From: Cylicocyclus nassatus
Taxonomy: Eukaryota; Nematoda; Chromadorea; Rhabditida; Strongylidae
Length of the DNA stretch: 64,000 nt
Direction of reading: 5' to 3'
Assembly: GCA_958299035.1 (NCBI GenBank)
Contig: CATQJL010000316.1
Location: forward strand, 4,242,674 to 4,306,673
Under the pieces are notes generated by a model, which was not told the DNA's origin, searched no databases, and saw only the letters and a program-made list of their open reading frames with translations. Positions 22,997 through 33,931 of the stretch are shown in pieces (position 1 is the stretch's first letter; every line of letters starts with the position of its first letter). The position numbers and the translations under genes are program-made.

Positions 22997-25125
22997 AATA
23001 TGAGAAAAAAATGTGTGTAATAAATATGTCGCAAAAATGGCAGACGTTTTCAAATAATCCTAACCAGACAAAGATTTGTAGTAGCAAGATACTGTATTGT
23101 GCGACAAAAACTGCTCAAGCTGCGGAATACCCACTTCGGAATGAATATAAACAAACAAAATGGAAGTCCACACTAGAATTACAAGAAAGAATATTCTTAC
23201 TTACAAACTACTGCTTTTCACACAACCGGTTTGGGGCTAAGAAATAATCCGGTAGTGTAGCTTTTTTCGCACCCAATCATCAGTGGCTCCCAAGAAAGCT
23301 TAAAAAATTCTAAAATCATAACTATCTGTATTCTTGTGCAAATTAAACATTATTTTGGTTAATAGTGTCTATAATTATGCGAATGAAGAGGAGTGGCGGA
23401 AGCAAAGTAATGACGTGTCAGTGTGGCACATTAACTTTGTTTCGAATCCCGAAAGCACATTGAATATGAAAGCTGGCAGTTTTGTGATGGAAAAATTGAA
23501 AAAGACACAGATCCGTGATAAAGCTCATTTAGTTCAGATTATCTGAAATGAGGCCCTCAATTGAGAATCGGTAAAGTAGAATGCGGCCATCACCTTTCCA
23601 CGCTGTAAGAATGTAAAATTGAAATGTCAGTTGACCGTCCGTCTACCTGACGAGGTCGTTTACCTAGCTTTGTTCAGTTCATATTCAGTTAACAAGTGAA
23701 CTGACTTTAATAGCGTGTGAATGATGAATGATATACAGAAAATTTTTGTAGCTTACTCCTGAGTAACTTACAATACACGTCAGTTTAACATGTCAAGGAA
23801 TACTATAATAGATGAGGAGCCATAGTGCAGGCTGAGATACTTTATATGTTCTATAAAGTACCACATCTTTGCCGCTAATACCAATCCCATAGTAGATGCG
23901 AATGTTTGGCGAACACGTTTCGGTGGTACTTGCATGGACATGACGTTCTTAATCTTATCATAGTGATAATTGGCATTACAATGGCTCAACTAAAATTTTA
24001 TTCATTGAGATCGCTGAAGCAGCTTTACTACTTTACCATATCATTTTCTTCCTCTCCCTCCCTCCTGCTTTCCCTTTCGTGCTCCTTCACTTCCGGAGAT
24101 CCCAATGTATCAAAAACAGAAAATGAATAATCAAACTCGAAGCCAAATATAATAAAATCCACGAATTCAAAAGGAAGCGACTCTATGTTGAAGTTTTGAG
24201 AATGTAAATTACGCCAGTAGATCACCAAAAAATATAAAAGACGCAACTGTCTCTACGACGGCTTATAATTCCCCGAATGCCATAAGTTTGGCGACTCATT
24301 CTCAAGTGAAAATGCCATATTTTCTTTTGGTAGGTCACGAATGAGAAAGCATTACAGTTTCTTGTTCAAACAGAAATTTTTCGAAAGCTTTCTAGGAACA
24401 AACGTCATACTCTGTAGATGACGAACTCGACCCAAGATTGGCATCGAACCGTCAAAAATCAGTTGAGCTGTCTATTGCCGGCAAGTTCAGTGAACTTTCT
24501 CACCAGAGCAAGTCGCTAACTTGTTTACCGCAAAGTGTTTACAGCACAACTGCCATAACAATATGGAGTCTTTACATTATGTAATTTTGTCATCTTGAAA
24601 AACATCACCACAAAAGCTAACTCCTTAAGTGATACCGGTTAGTTGTAACTGGAAACAGGTACACATAATGCTCAATTTGCCGCTTAGAATGCTGAAAGCA
24701 TGTATCATTTCTTGAAAAAAAGTCTTTAGGAGGAAACCAGTTCCTTGTGGCCTCCTGCAGAATTATTCCAAGTAACTTTACCTTCTCAACGAGCTTCTTC
24801 ACGATGAGGCATGGTAATGGTTCTTAAATGGAGGTTGACATAAAATGCTAGAAAAACTGTCTATTTTAATAGATTTCATCGAGATTAAGAATAAGTAAGA
24901 ATATAAGGTAAAATTTTTTGACGAATTTCTTCATCTGTCACCCCGCTTGAGTTTGCATCAAATGTAAATTTTCAAATGTTGCCATGTTGAAGTTTATATA
25001 AAAAAGAATTTATCATGAAAATAGAATCTCAAATTTCGTTACATAAGAGCTCGTACGTCCCGCTGTAGCAAGATTTGATCTCGTATGAATGCATACGATA
25101 AACTCGCGAAAAATGCCAATTTATA
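22997..25125. other. Gene-free stretch between srt copy 2 and a MITE
   Basis: Short AT-rich open frames only. I recognise no protein, RNA or repeat pair. Confidence 0.45.
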
Positions 25126-25355
25126 GGACCGGGCATACTTCACGCGATTTCAGTCGCGACGCGATTTGGCAATTCGCCAAAAATCTTCAAATCCAACGCT
25201 AGCAAACTGCACATGCATAATGTGTACAATTTGCGTGGACTGATAAAATGCCCTATCTTCTGTGCATTTAAATGTGCTCACAATGAGTTATGGACGGTTG
25301 GATTATTGCCAAATCGCGCCGCGACTGAAATTGCGTGAAGTATGTTCGGCCCTTA
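25126..25355. mobile_element. Second copy of the intron-4 MITE family
   Basis: The left end GGACCGGGCATACTTCACGC and right end GCGTGAAGTATGTTCGGCCC match, in swapped order, the ends of the copy at 21153-21373, so the two copies are inverted relative to each other. The terminal inverted repeat extends through CGCGATTT(C)AGTCGCG(A)CGCGATTTGGCAAT. Confidence 0.7.
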
Positions 25356-26476
25356 GGAGGAAATAAATTGCCTTATTACCGTATCCTCGCAGAAACACAG
25401 CTCAAAATCAAAATTTTGGCCCACTTCCTTATCCAGAACTTTGGCGCAAAATGCTGCTTTTCACGAATTTTCGTTTTTGCATTTCCATGTGAGATTAAAG
25501 CCCGTCACAGCAATTTATGAACTACTGCTACGTAAGATAATGCATAATTTTGGTTAGGTTTGGAATTTGCAAAGCCGATAAATGTTTTATGCGAAATCTC
25601 GTAAGACTGATACACAGATAACAAATCGGGATTTCTTACATTTTTCCTCCACACGTACTGATTTCGCAACACTCACAGTCAGTCAGTCAAAAAAGTCCAA
25701 CATTCTGATCGCAAATGAATTCTACCTCTGCCGAAATTGATCTTGTAAGAGCATCTTTGAACAACGTAGTTATTTAGATGTGCACCCCATGTGTAAAAAG
25801 ACTGAGTTGATTAGATACTTCGTAGAAAGTTTCCCAGCCGGTTGATTTACTTCCAGTCGCAACCTTCAAAATATTTTGTTTTTCTTCTATGGAAAGTTGC
25901 TTCTAGCCCGGAATTTTCAGCATTCCATTACGGTCTTTTAACAGACGGGATTCCCACGAGTTGTTAGGAAATAGATTTCTAATAGTGCTTACCACTTAAT
26001 GGCTTGAAAAAAGAACGGTGCAATTATTTTGTCTTCTTTCAGATGCGTCCTTCAATACAAGTTGGAAAAGCATAAAACAATTACTAGATCTCCTTCCATT
26101 TGTGTTTTAAAGTTAGCATTCCAGACTAATGCTGGGTAAACATGTAGCCCAGCACTTTCAAATCTTGCACTTTCAGTGTCATTGAACATATTCTAAAAAT
26201 GCTCTTGAAGAGCGATTATCGGCTTGAAACAAGCGCGAAACCAGTTCCGCTTGACTACAAGTACGGATTCTTCGTAGTCGAGGTGTCTCGTTCTTTGACA
26301 CACATATTCCATTAAGACCTCGCCAAGAGACGGCAATGAGCGATGTCACCTCAAAAAGAAGAATGAATTCAACCAACAATACGACGCTGCCGGAAAAACG
26401 CAGTTTGAACAATCGACAAAACGCACAGGCACCCAGTCGTCGAGCACTTGCCATGAAAACGAACTCGAGTTAGTTG
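25356..26476. other. Intergenic region upstream of the collagen gene
   Basis: No recognisable gene. The minus-strand open frame at 26179-26454 has no family resemblance and overlaps the collagen promoter, so I do not accept it. Collagen control elements probably lie here but I cannot point to specific sites. Confidence 0.4.
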
Positions 26477-26484
26477 TATAAAAG
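26477..26484 (+). promoter_or_regulatory. TATA box of the collagen gene
   Basis: TATAAAAG stands 120 bases before the ATG. About 55 bases further on a GGGAG|GTAAGG donor (near 26534) and an ATTACAG acceptor (26602) suggest a short 5'UTR intron ending just before the ATG. Cuticle collagen genes are commonly TATA-driven. Confidence 0.6.
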
Positions 26485-26603
26485 CGGGTTGCGTCAGAAC
26501 TTTCACTCATCGTTTGCCACTGACTGTTGGGAGGTAAGGTTGGGGTAAGCACAGTGACTTAGCTGATTTATATTCATATGCAAGGACCATTAGTCATTAC
26601 AGA

Positions 26604-27647
26604 ATGAGCCGATTTCTCTTTGCCATCACAGCAGGTGGCACGGCCGTCACAACTCTAGTTTCTGTCATTATTATCATTTATTTGGTGAACGACATCAACA
26701 AATTCTACGACAATGCGATCCACGACCTCTCAGAGTTCAAGGTAATAAAACTGCTTTTTTTGACCGGGCATTCAATCACACAAATTACTTCTTAGGATCT
26801 GGCCGATTCTGCATGGCACCAAATGCGACCATCATATCGTGATATACGTGAGAAAAGGGCTACCTCTGATCTGAATGTCAGAAAACCTCGCCAATGGCCA
26901 GCGCACTGCGCTTGTGGACCAGTGTCAATGAACTGCCCTGCTGGACCACCCGGTCCGCCAGGCGAGCCAGGCCCCGACGGAGAGAACGGCCTTCCAGGTC
27001 TACCCGGTAAACGCGGAAACGACGGTATTCAGATAAGCGATGGAGGTGGAGCAGGCGGATGCATTAAATGCCCCCCTGGACCACCCGGCCCTCCAGGACC
27101 AGATGGACGTCCGGGCCCACCGGGACCGGTTGGACCGCAAGGACCGGCCGGTGCGGGAGGAGGTATGGGCCCACCGGGACCACCTGGACCTCCAGGAGAC
27201 CCAGGACCAGCTGGACCACCAGGAAACGCGGGAGCACCGGGTATGCCAGGCATGTCAGGACAACGTAGTATTGGGACACCGGGTCCGGCTGGACCGGCCG
27301 GCCCAATGGGCCCGCCTGGACCACCTGGACCGGATGGACCAAGTGGTGGGCCGCCATTACCTGGTCCACCTGGACCAGAAGGTCCTCCAGGAAGACCCGG
27401 CCCAGCAGGACCAGATGGAATGCCTGGAGCACCAGGTCCTGCTGGCATGCCAGGCGCTGATGCTCAGTACTGTCCCTGTCCACCGCGTTCCATACTACGA
27501 AGACAGATTGGCGGGACATCTCGTCAAAGAAATCGTGTCTCTGCAATTTCTAAGAGAAAAGCGTTTGATTCCACTAACCTAAGCCAACTCGCCCGCAGTC
27601 GAAAGCAGAGAAGGAGGCATAATCACAAGAAAATCTCGAGGGCATAG
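26604..27647 (+). CDS. Cuticle collagen
   Basis: Structural protein of the nematode exoskeleton, secreted by the hypodermis. Exons 26604-26741 and 26796-27647 join in frame (GT-AG) to 329 residues. The N-terminal domain has a hydrophobic segment at about residues 12-30, followed by the helical [18 protein letters not shown] part of the nematode cuticle collagen N domain. Near residue 63 RDIREKR is a furin-like cleavage motif. Cysteines C84, C86 and C93 precede the first Gly-X-Y block, C135 and C138 lie in the break between blocks, and C272 and C274 (CPCPP) follow the last. Gly-X-Y runs with many PPG triplets cover about 95-270. Unusual is the tail after C274: about 55 residues rich in Arg, Lys and His with no Gly-X-Y. 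The opposite-strand Gly-Pro frames are shadows. Confidence 0.93.
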
Positions 27648-27711
27648 CCGCATTATCGAGTGTTGCTCAGCCTTACAGCCTCTATCGTATTCGCGGAATT
27701 TTTGCTTTATC

Positions 27712-27717
27712 AATAAA
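27712..27717 (+). terminator. AATAAA polyadenylation signal of the collagen gene
   Basis: AATAAA 65 bases after the stop codon. Confidence 0.6.
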
Positions 27718-28005
27718 TCTTTGGGCAAAAGTGTGCAGATCATCGCAATCTGTTAACAAGTCCAAGAATGTAATCCGACGCTGAAATCTTCTGAGCTAAG
27801 TATTTTCGCTAAAAACTAGTAAGCTGTAGGCGTTGGTCGTCAGAAAAGATGAAAGGAGAAAAAGTTATATGGGAATTTTGCCTGAAAACTATATAAACTA
27901 AGGATCTTGCAAAACCAAAGAATCGGATATCTGCTTAGTCGTCTTGAATCGATACGATCGTCAAAACCTCATTGTAGAGCATTTGAATTTTTTGAAGTAG
28001 CGCTC

Positions 28006-28298
28006 AAGTTACAGTCGCTTCATTCAATATGATCATGTGTGCCATTGCACACACAGTCCACTTTGGCGTCCTCATCCTGGATCTGCAATCGCAAAAACGC
28101 AAGAGACTTACCGATTGTTATCGATTCCATCAATTTGAGGTAACTAGTAACTAAAAGGGAAAGAAAATGCTAAGAACACCTTGAAAGCACTTACCTGAAG
28201 GCTTGTTTCTCCCACGAATCCAGGATGGGGACGCCAAAGATGAACTGTGTGTGCAATGACACACATGATCATATAAAATGAAGCGACTGTAAGTTGGG
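28006..28298. mobile_element. Inverted-repeat element between collagen and rpl-37
   Basis: 28006-28085 (ACAGTCGCTTCATTCAATAT onward, through GGCGTCCTCATCCTGGAT) is mirrored with a few differences at 28219-28298. Arms of about 80 bp surround a 130-base centre. No coding content. Confidence 0.7.
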
Positions 28299-28935
28299 CT
28301 TAGAATATCAAATCTTCTGCTCTCTAGCGCCAAATTAGCTTAAAAACAAATTTAAAATACAGTTGCAAACAGTTGATTCTCGAGTTACTCGACTATCCCA
28401 CTAGGGCGCTCCAATGAAAAAGTGTGCTCGATAACTGTCGGTATTAAAGGACTGGTAATCCTTATGCGATTGGTCCTCCACGGAATATGTGGCGTAGACT
28501 CAAACGAACACGGATTTCATTTTGCCTAAAATTGCTTTTCAAAGTTTAGCGTTTTTTGAAAGCTTGGAAGACTTTGTACGTGTTGTTTGCAACGAAAGAA
28601 TCTGTTTCTCTTGCTTTTAGTCAGAAAATGTCCAGAAATACAGTGCAGCTCATGTTTTATGTGTGTTCATATGAATTCAATCCTTTAGAATCTTCGCAAC
28701 CATTTCCGTTTCTAGCATATGTTTGTTCTGCTGGAGGTCTCTAATTATTGTTGTTTCCAATGTGGAAAGCATTTCATTAGGACTTATTTGGGTTTTTGTC
28801 ACTTGCACTCAAGTCTTCGTCTGTACTCAGGAATGCTTTGGAAAGTCATGAAATGTTAGTCTATATGCTTTCGAACCGTGTTTGAGCTGTTTTCAATGCT
28901 ATCTTTTTTCTGCACTTTGATTTTCTTCATTCCAG
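28299..28935. other. Upstream region of rpl-37
   Basis: No gene seen. The stretch just before the rpl-37 ATG is pyrimidine-rich and ends TTCTTCATTCCAG, a good splice acceptor. The leader is therefore either trans-spliced to a spliced leader, as is common for nematode ribosomal protein genes, or preceded by a 5'UTR intron whose first exon I cannot locate. Confidence 0.4.
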
Positions 28936-31900
28936 ATGACTAAGGGTACACAGGCCTTCGGTAAGAAACACGTGAAGTCGCACACGTTGTGCAAACGATG
29001 TGGACGGTCAAGCTTCCACATTCAGAAGAAGAGGTGTGCGTCATGCGGTTATCCGGACGCCAAGAAGCGCAAGTATAACTGGGGAGCCAAATCTATCCGT
29101 AGAAGAACAACCGGCACTGGCCGCATGCGTCATCTTCGAAGTGTGCACAGACGCTTCAGGCAAGTCTAGTTTTCTGAACTTTCGCTTGAATTTTTCGTTT
29201 TTACTCATCATTTTGACATTCGTTTCATTTCCTTGATTTGCACTATTTTCTTTATGTGGTAGAGTTATACTATTTTCGTCATGTTGAACAATTGCCTATG
29301 CATTATCGACAGTTCAAGCTTTAACTCTGTTCCGTTTTTCTTCATGCGCAACTGGTTTGGAACGCCACAGTATCGTAGCTTTGCGGCTGAAAGCACCCAC
29401 TGGTAGCAATTAGTAGCAAAATCTTGAATTCGAAATTTGAGGCCTTTATAAATCGTTGCAGTGATCCAAATTTCTAGCGAAGGCTGTAGAACAAATTCCT
29501 TGCTGCAAGCGCCTGATTTCGCGTTGTATCGCCTTATTAAGAGAAAAATTTTGCGTAACCCATAGATAATGCCATTTTGATAAGCATTCCCTTAACACGT
29601 TGACGACCGTGTGCATCCGCGCGTATGCACGCCCTGACCACCTTTTAGCACTTTCGTGCATCAAATTATCATGTGTAAACGAAAAGCTCTCAGGTAAATT
29701 CTATACAGTGATAACATTGGTGGCCTGTTTGTCATATAGAACACACGGCATTGCGGTAGCTGTTAAACAGTCTAAACCGCAGCCGTAGATCATCAATCCA
29801 TTTTGATGTGGTCAAAAAATGGCTCGGTCGTCAACGTGTTAAACGTAATGATAGGGCAACGAACTCCGCCATTTTAGACCGCCTTCGCTATCAGCTGCTC
29901 CTTTTGCAGTGTTGCTTCATGTCGAGGACTAGCCGTCCACGGAGGCGGCTAAAACTAGCGGACTTCGTTCCCCTACCCACTGGTAGCTGTTCTCTAACCC
30001 ATTTCATCCGCAACAATCTCAACAACATGAATTCAAGCAACCGCGATTCACCTGTGGTCCATATCGTCATAACAACCAAAGATGCTGTGTAGGTCACTCA
30101 TAAATTGGCATGGCGGCAGCCGCGCGCGTCGCTTATGCAGTTTTCGCAACGGCATTTTCGTTTGCATTCGCGTCTTCTCGAAGAATTTTTGCATGCATTT
30201 GATAGCTGCTAGACAATCGAAGTGACTGAGCTGACTACTTCAGTGACTCTTGTTTGAGCATTATATATCCCAAGGTTTCGCGCGCAAAGACTGTGGTCGT
30301 CGTGGCGATTTCATGAAGCCCTATACCAGGCCATGATCACGTACTTGACGCCAAATTAACGATATATGTTGAAAATAGTTACACCACTTTGCTGATAGCT
30401 TCTTACTTAAAATACGCTCATCTCCTCTCATCGACTCTAGTCTTTTTTATTGCAGACAATGTTAACATTCCTTGATTTCCGGTACTTTTTGATGTGGTTC
30501 TGATTCTTATATATAAAGCTGAATGTCTGTTTGTGTGTATGCCTGTGTGTCTGTACGTATGTTCCGAATAGAAAATTCCATTTCTGAACCGATCCGGACC
30601 AAACTTGGCGCACGTACACTTCGGGCCCCGGCGGGTGTCATAGGCCACTTTTCGTCATCGATCGATATCGATTTTATCGATTTTTTTGCAAAGTTTGAGC
30701 TACGGGGCTGGGAGTTGGCACAGGGGGTAATCGAGCATGCTGATTACGAACACAATATTAGTTTTCATAATCGTCCATTACTTTTATCGATTTTATCGAT
30801 TTTTTGCGAAGTTTGAGCTGCAGGGCTGGGAGTTGGCACGGAGGGGGGGGGGGGGGTAAGTGGGCATGCTGATTTCGAAAACAACACAGAGAACGGGAAA
30901 TGAAGTGTAGAAGTGGGCACAGGGAAAGGCTGTGCAGGGATAGGGATGGGACCTTTATTACAGTGTGACAGGCCCGAGCGAAGCCGGGTAAGCAAGCTAG
31001 TCAATCATAATTTTCAAAATATTAGCGCGTTCGTGCTTGGCTTCTTCACTTTGCGGAACATTTTCGCTATTAAACTCCAAGTTCGACCTTCTGTAAATTA
31101 CGGCATAGTTTGAACATCTTCTGATCTTCACTCTTGGCCACCGTTCAACAACAAATCAAAGATTTTCACGATTGTTCCTCCTTTTGGTTGGATCATCCCT
31201 GAGTAAATGTTCAGCAGCGACATTTTTTTCGTTTCTTATACCGTTTTTTTGTAACTTTACCTGCCTGCAAGCGATTTTTCATATGAGTCCAAACGATTCA
31301 AGTTAAGTTAGTGTTAAAGACAGTCTTTTCCTTTTTCGTTGCGATCATAACGACAAAAGTGCGAACGTGAAATAAATTGCTTATCTTTCGTTTGCCTTCT
31401 TCTCCAGCGTTGGTGAAGTCCATTTATTCCTCTCAGTGTTGTGTCATGCGGAAATTGCATTGTGCTCTATCAATATTTACTCTTTGATCGTGCAAAGATG
31501 TTAGCGTAGCGTTCAGCGTTTCATTTTTAGACTTTTCGCAAATTCTCTTTACAAAGATGTAAGATGTCCACAAAGACGAAAGTACCATCATATCCCACAT
31601 TCAGGTAGAAGCTGACTATTGCACACATTTGACAATGCCGATGAAGCTCTGCACTGAAGCATTGCTTATTGAGCTCCTTCGCCACACTGAACTTCTCGTC
31701 TCCATCTATCTGGATATGAAATTCAATAAAAGTTTGCTTGGGTATAAGACAGAAAGCTTTAAGAAATTTCAAAGAATCGATCTCGCATCTAGAGTCAGTA
31801 CAAAAAAGGCTACTTCCGGTTTGTGAATGCGAATTACCTCTGCTTTCATTAAGGCTACATCCTCGCGTACAAGTGTCGGAGCTTGATAAATATTCTACCA

Positions 31901-32066
31901 GTTTTAAATCACTTGTTTGAAATATGATCGTTGTTATATTACCAACTTCTTTGCAGTTTTATCCTTTTGCTCTGCCATCAGTGTGAGCTCACCTGAATAC
32001 TTTGTTTCCAGAAATGGATTCCGTGAGGGCACCACTCCCAAGCCCAAGGTCGCCGCTTCTGCCTAA
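28936..32066 (+). CDS. rpl-37: 60S ribosomal protein L37 (eL37)
   Basis: Component of the large ribosomal subunit that binds 5.8S/28S rRNA through a zinc ribbon. Exons 28936-29159 and 32012-32066 give 92 residues, the normal length. The protein starts [10 protein letters not shown], has zinc-binding cysteines C19, C22, C34 and C37 (CKRC...CASC), the basic core [19 protein letters not shown], and the second exon encodes [17 protein letters not shown], the conserved eL37 ending. The intron starts with GCAAGT, not GT: codon Arg is split AG|A, and any nearby GT would destroy the conserved RFR-NGFREG join. The intron is 2,852 bp, long for a ribosomal protein gene, and carries at least three transposon insertions. 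I see no in-frame damage. Confidence 0.96.
29592..29842. mobile_element. piggyBac-like MITE with TTAA target
   Basis: TTAACACGTTGACGACCG at 29592 is mirrored exactly by CGGTCGTCAACGTGTTAA ending at 29842. The TTAA at both ends is the target duplication of piggyBac elements, leaving 14-bp terminal inverted repeats. The 243-bp interior has no coding content. It lies in the rpl-37 intron. Confidence 0.75.
29853..29978. mobile_element. Hairpin MITE of the AACTCCGCC family
   Basis: GGGCAACGAACTCCGCCATT and its neighbours are mirrored by a right arm ending GACTTCGTTCCCCTACCC. The same family occurs at 58527-58662, and the element at 37105-37255 shares GGAACGAACTCCGCC. It stands 10 bases from the end of the piggyBac-like MITE. 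Confidence 0.6.
30505..31000 (+). mobile_element. Helitron-like non-autonomous element in rpl-37 intron
   Basis: Starts TCTTATATATAAAGCTGAAT, contains a TG(T)-rich stretch, a conserved CGGACCAAACTTGGCGCAC block, two ATCGATTTTATCGATTTTTT-type subrepeats and a poly-G run near 30843. It ends with the hairpin CCCGAGCGAAGCCGGG, nine bases and CTAG, and a T follows. T also precedes the start. These are the termini of Helitron2/Helentron-like elements. The ends match the rearranged copy at 2738-3789. No helicase is present. Confidence 0.65.
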
Positions 32067-32812
32067 AGTTGTTTGTTGTTGAATGTTTTGTTATAAACAT
32101 TGCTTATTATATGATGTAAACCGTTTGATTTCATGAATATGGACACTGTATCACTGTCAACGTGGTGAGATCCACCTTATTCAACACTACATTTGTGAAA
32201 GAGGTCAGCAAAGTACGTGATTCAAGTGGCATCCACAGTATTACCTACAGTCATTTTTACATGAACCAATTCGATGAAGTAGTTGTGCTTTGCTAATTCT
32301 GAGTGATGTCTGACAACTCGTCCTCGTGCCTTTTGATACTAAAAGATTCATGCAAACGGAGCTTGTTGAAAATTACACTGATCGACACTGTGATTCATCT
32401 CGAAACAGGGTCGCACACATGGATAGCATCGTTGTCAAGATCAATCAGTGCATCAGTTAAATTGATAATTGCATTTTTTGAGTTAAAGGAAACTCTTCAA
32501 CTCAGCATCACTTGAAACATGAGGCTACCATACAAAATAGAAACTCTAGATGCAAAATTTAGTTGCCGTACACTTTACTATTGGCGTTCACTCGATAATA
32601 AATGTTTCAAAGCAAGGGATACGGGCAATTTGCTTTGACACACTTTGTACGTATTGTGCATTTTTTTGCGTGGCTCTGCTGAAATGAATAACCATGGCAA
32701 CACAGATAAAACCGCTCATAAATCGTCAGAAAAAAACCACCGAACAGCGGAGTACACCGAAATCCGCGTCGCACTGTGTTATCTTGGTTTAGAGTTTGCC
32801 TTCTAAGTCTAA
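32067..32812. other. rpl-37 downstream region, no further gene
   Basis: Holds the rpl-37 3'UTR. I see no canonical AATAAA near the stop codon. No other gene or repeat pair. Confidence 0.4.
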
Positions 32813-33066
32813 GGGCACCGTCAACTCAGCTCGGCGAAGAGCATCTCCTCTATGCAGAAGTGCCCGTTTGGAGCGATAGGCGCACGGTAAGCGGTCACAT
32901 TTCACGATTTTTTTTGGATTTTTGCTTATGGTAGGGTACCCAGTATTGCACGCTGAGTCACCAGCCTAGGCAAAAATCTATGGAGATTTGAGCACCTACC
33001 GTATCCAAAACGGGCACTTTTATGCATCAGAAGATGCGCCTCGTCGAGGTGAGTTGAACGGTGCCG
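32813..33066. mobile_element. Intact MITE with GGCACCGT termini
   Basis: GGGCACCGTCAACTCAGCTC at the left is mirrored by GAGTTGAACGGTGCCGTC at the right. The inverted similarity runs on through CTCGTCGAGG/GCATCT and GTGCCCGTTT. It is the undisturbed counterpart of the copy split by a Helitron-like element at 2515-3826, and shares GGCACCGT with the element at 19230-19595. Confidence 0.7.
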
Positions 33067-33931
33067 TCTCTGAGCCAAGACTGAAGATGCGAGGCGGACT
33101 TCAAAGAACCCGTGGTGACAAAAATTTGTCCTTTATGAGGCTGACATGTTTAGCAGCAGTAAATCTATTGAATGCTCAAATCGTAGAAAGTCGTTATTCG
33201 CAACCGTACTTCAGCCAGTGAGCTAGTCCGATGGCTGCACTGTCCTTTGCCTGGATCCGCCGGCTTAGATGTACAAAACAACGAAGGAATAAGCAACTTT
33301 TATTGAAATGTTGCTCATCTCATTATAACAATAATTACAACAAACAGTACATATCATCCGCATTTCCACAGAGATTGTGAATGAAGCGCGAAAACGTGCG
33401 AATTAATCTGATATTTGGCGCAGTTAATCGCAATTTATACATAGCTATAACTATCACAAAACGCGCGCTATAGTGAAAGCAATCGAAACGCAGACGACAA
33501 TGACGGCATGTTGCACCCACGCCTTATGTGGCTGATATGAAGCATGAACCAAAAAAATAAAGAAATTTGTTTAGTGTGATTTTTTAGAAGTGCAACATGT
33601 CGTTAAGTGTGCATTTACCGAATTTCACGCTATAATCATCTTCATTTTGTGAAGATTTGTGAGCAGAGAAATTTGGCGGGAAAGCCAGTTCACAGTCGTG
33701 ACGCGCGCGCCGTACAACAATTTGTCGCATATTTGACAATCGTACAGGCACATCTCATAAAAGAAGGAGCTAGTAATCATAGAATTTGTTGAATTTTGAT
33801 CGCTTGGCTAGATGCCAAGATTGCACCGGGGTTATACTAGCCTACTCTACAAGAGTCCCTGTGCAATTGCCGGCGCATGCGGTTTGTTAGACGCTACTAT
33901 ACTCGCTCGTCCGCTCGTCGTTTCTCTGTCA
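33067..33931. other. 3' flank of the giant copine gene
   Basis: Convergent space between rpl-37 (+) and the giant gene (-). I see no gene. On the minus strand the first AATAAA is at 33298-33303, about 630 bases beyond the stop, so either the 3'UTR is long or a variant signal is used. Confidence 0.4.

Noticed and set aside
27029..27448. Minus-strand Gly-Pro-rich frame
   Set aside because: It is the complement of the collagen triplets; Gly and Pro codons are each other's complements. The plus strand has the N domain, cysteines and splice sites.
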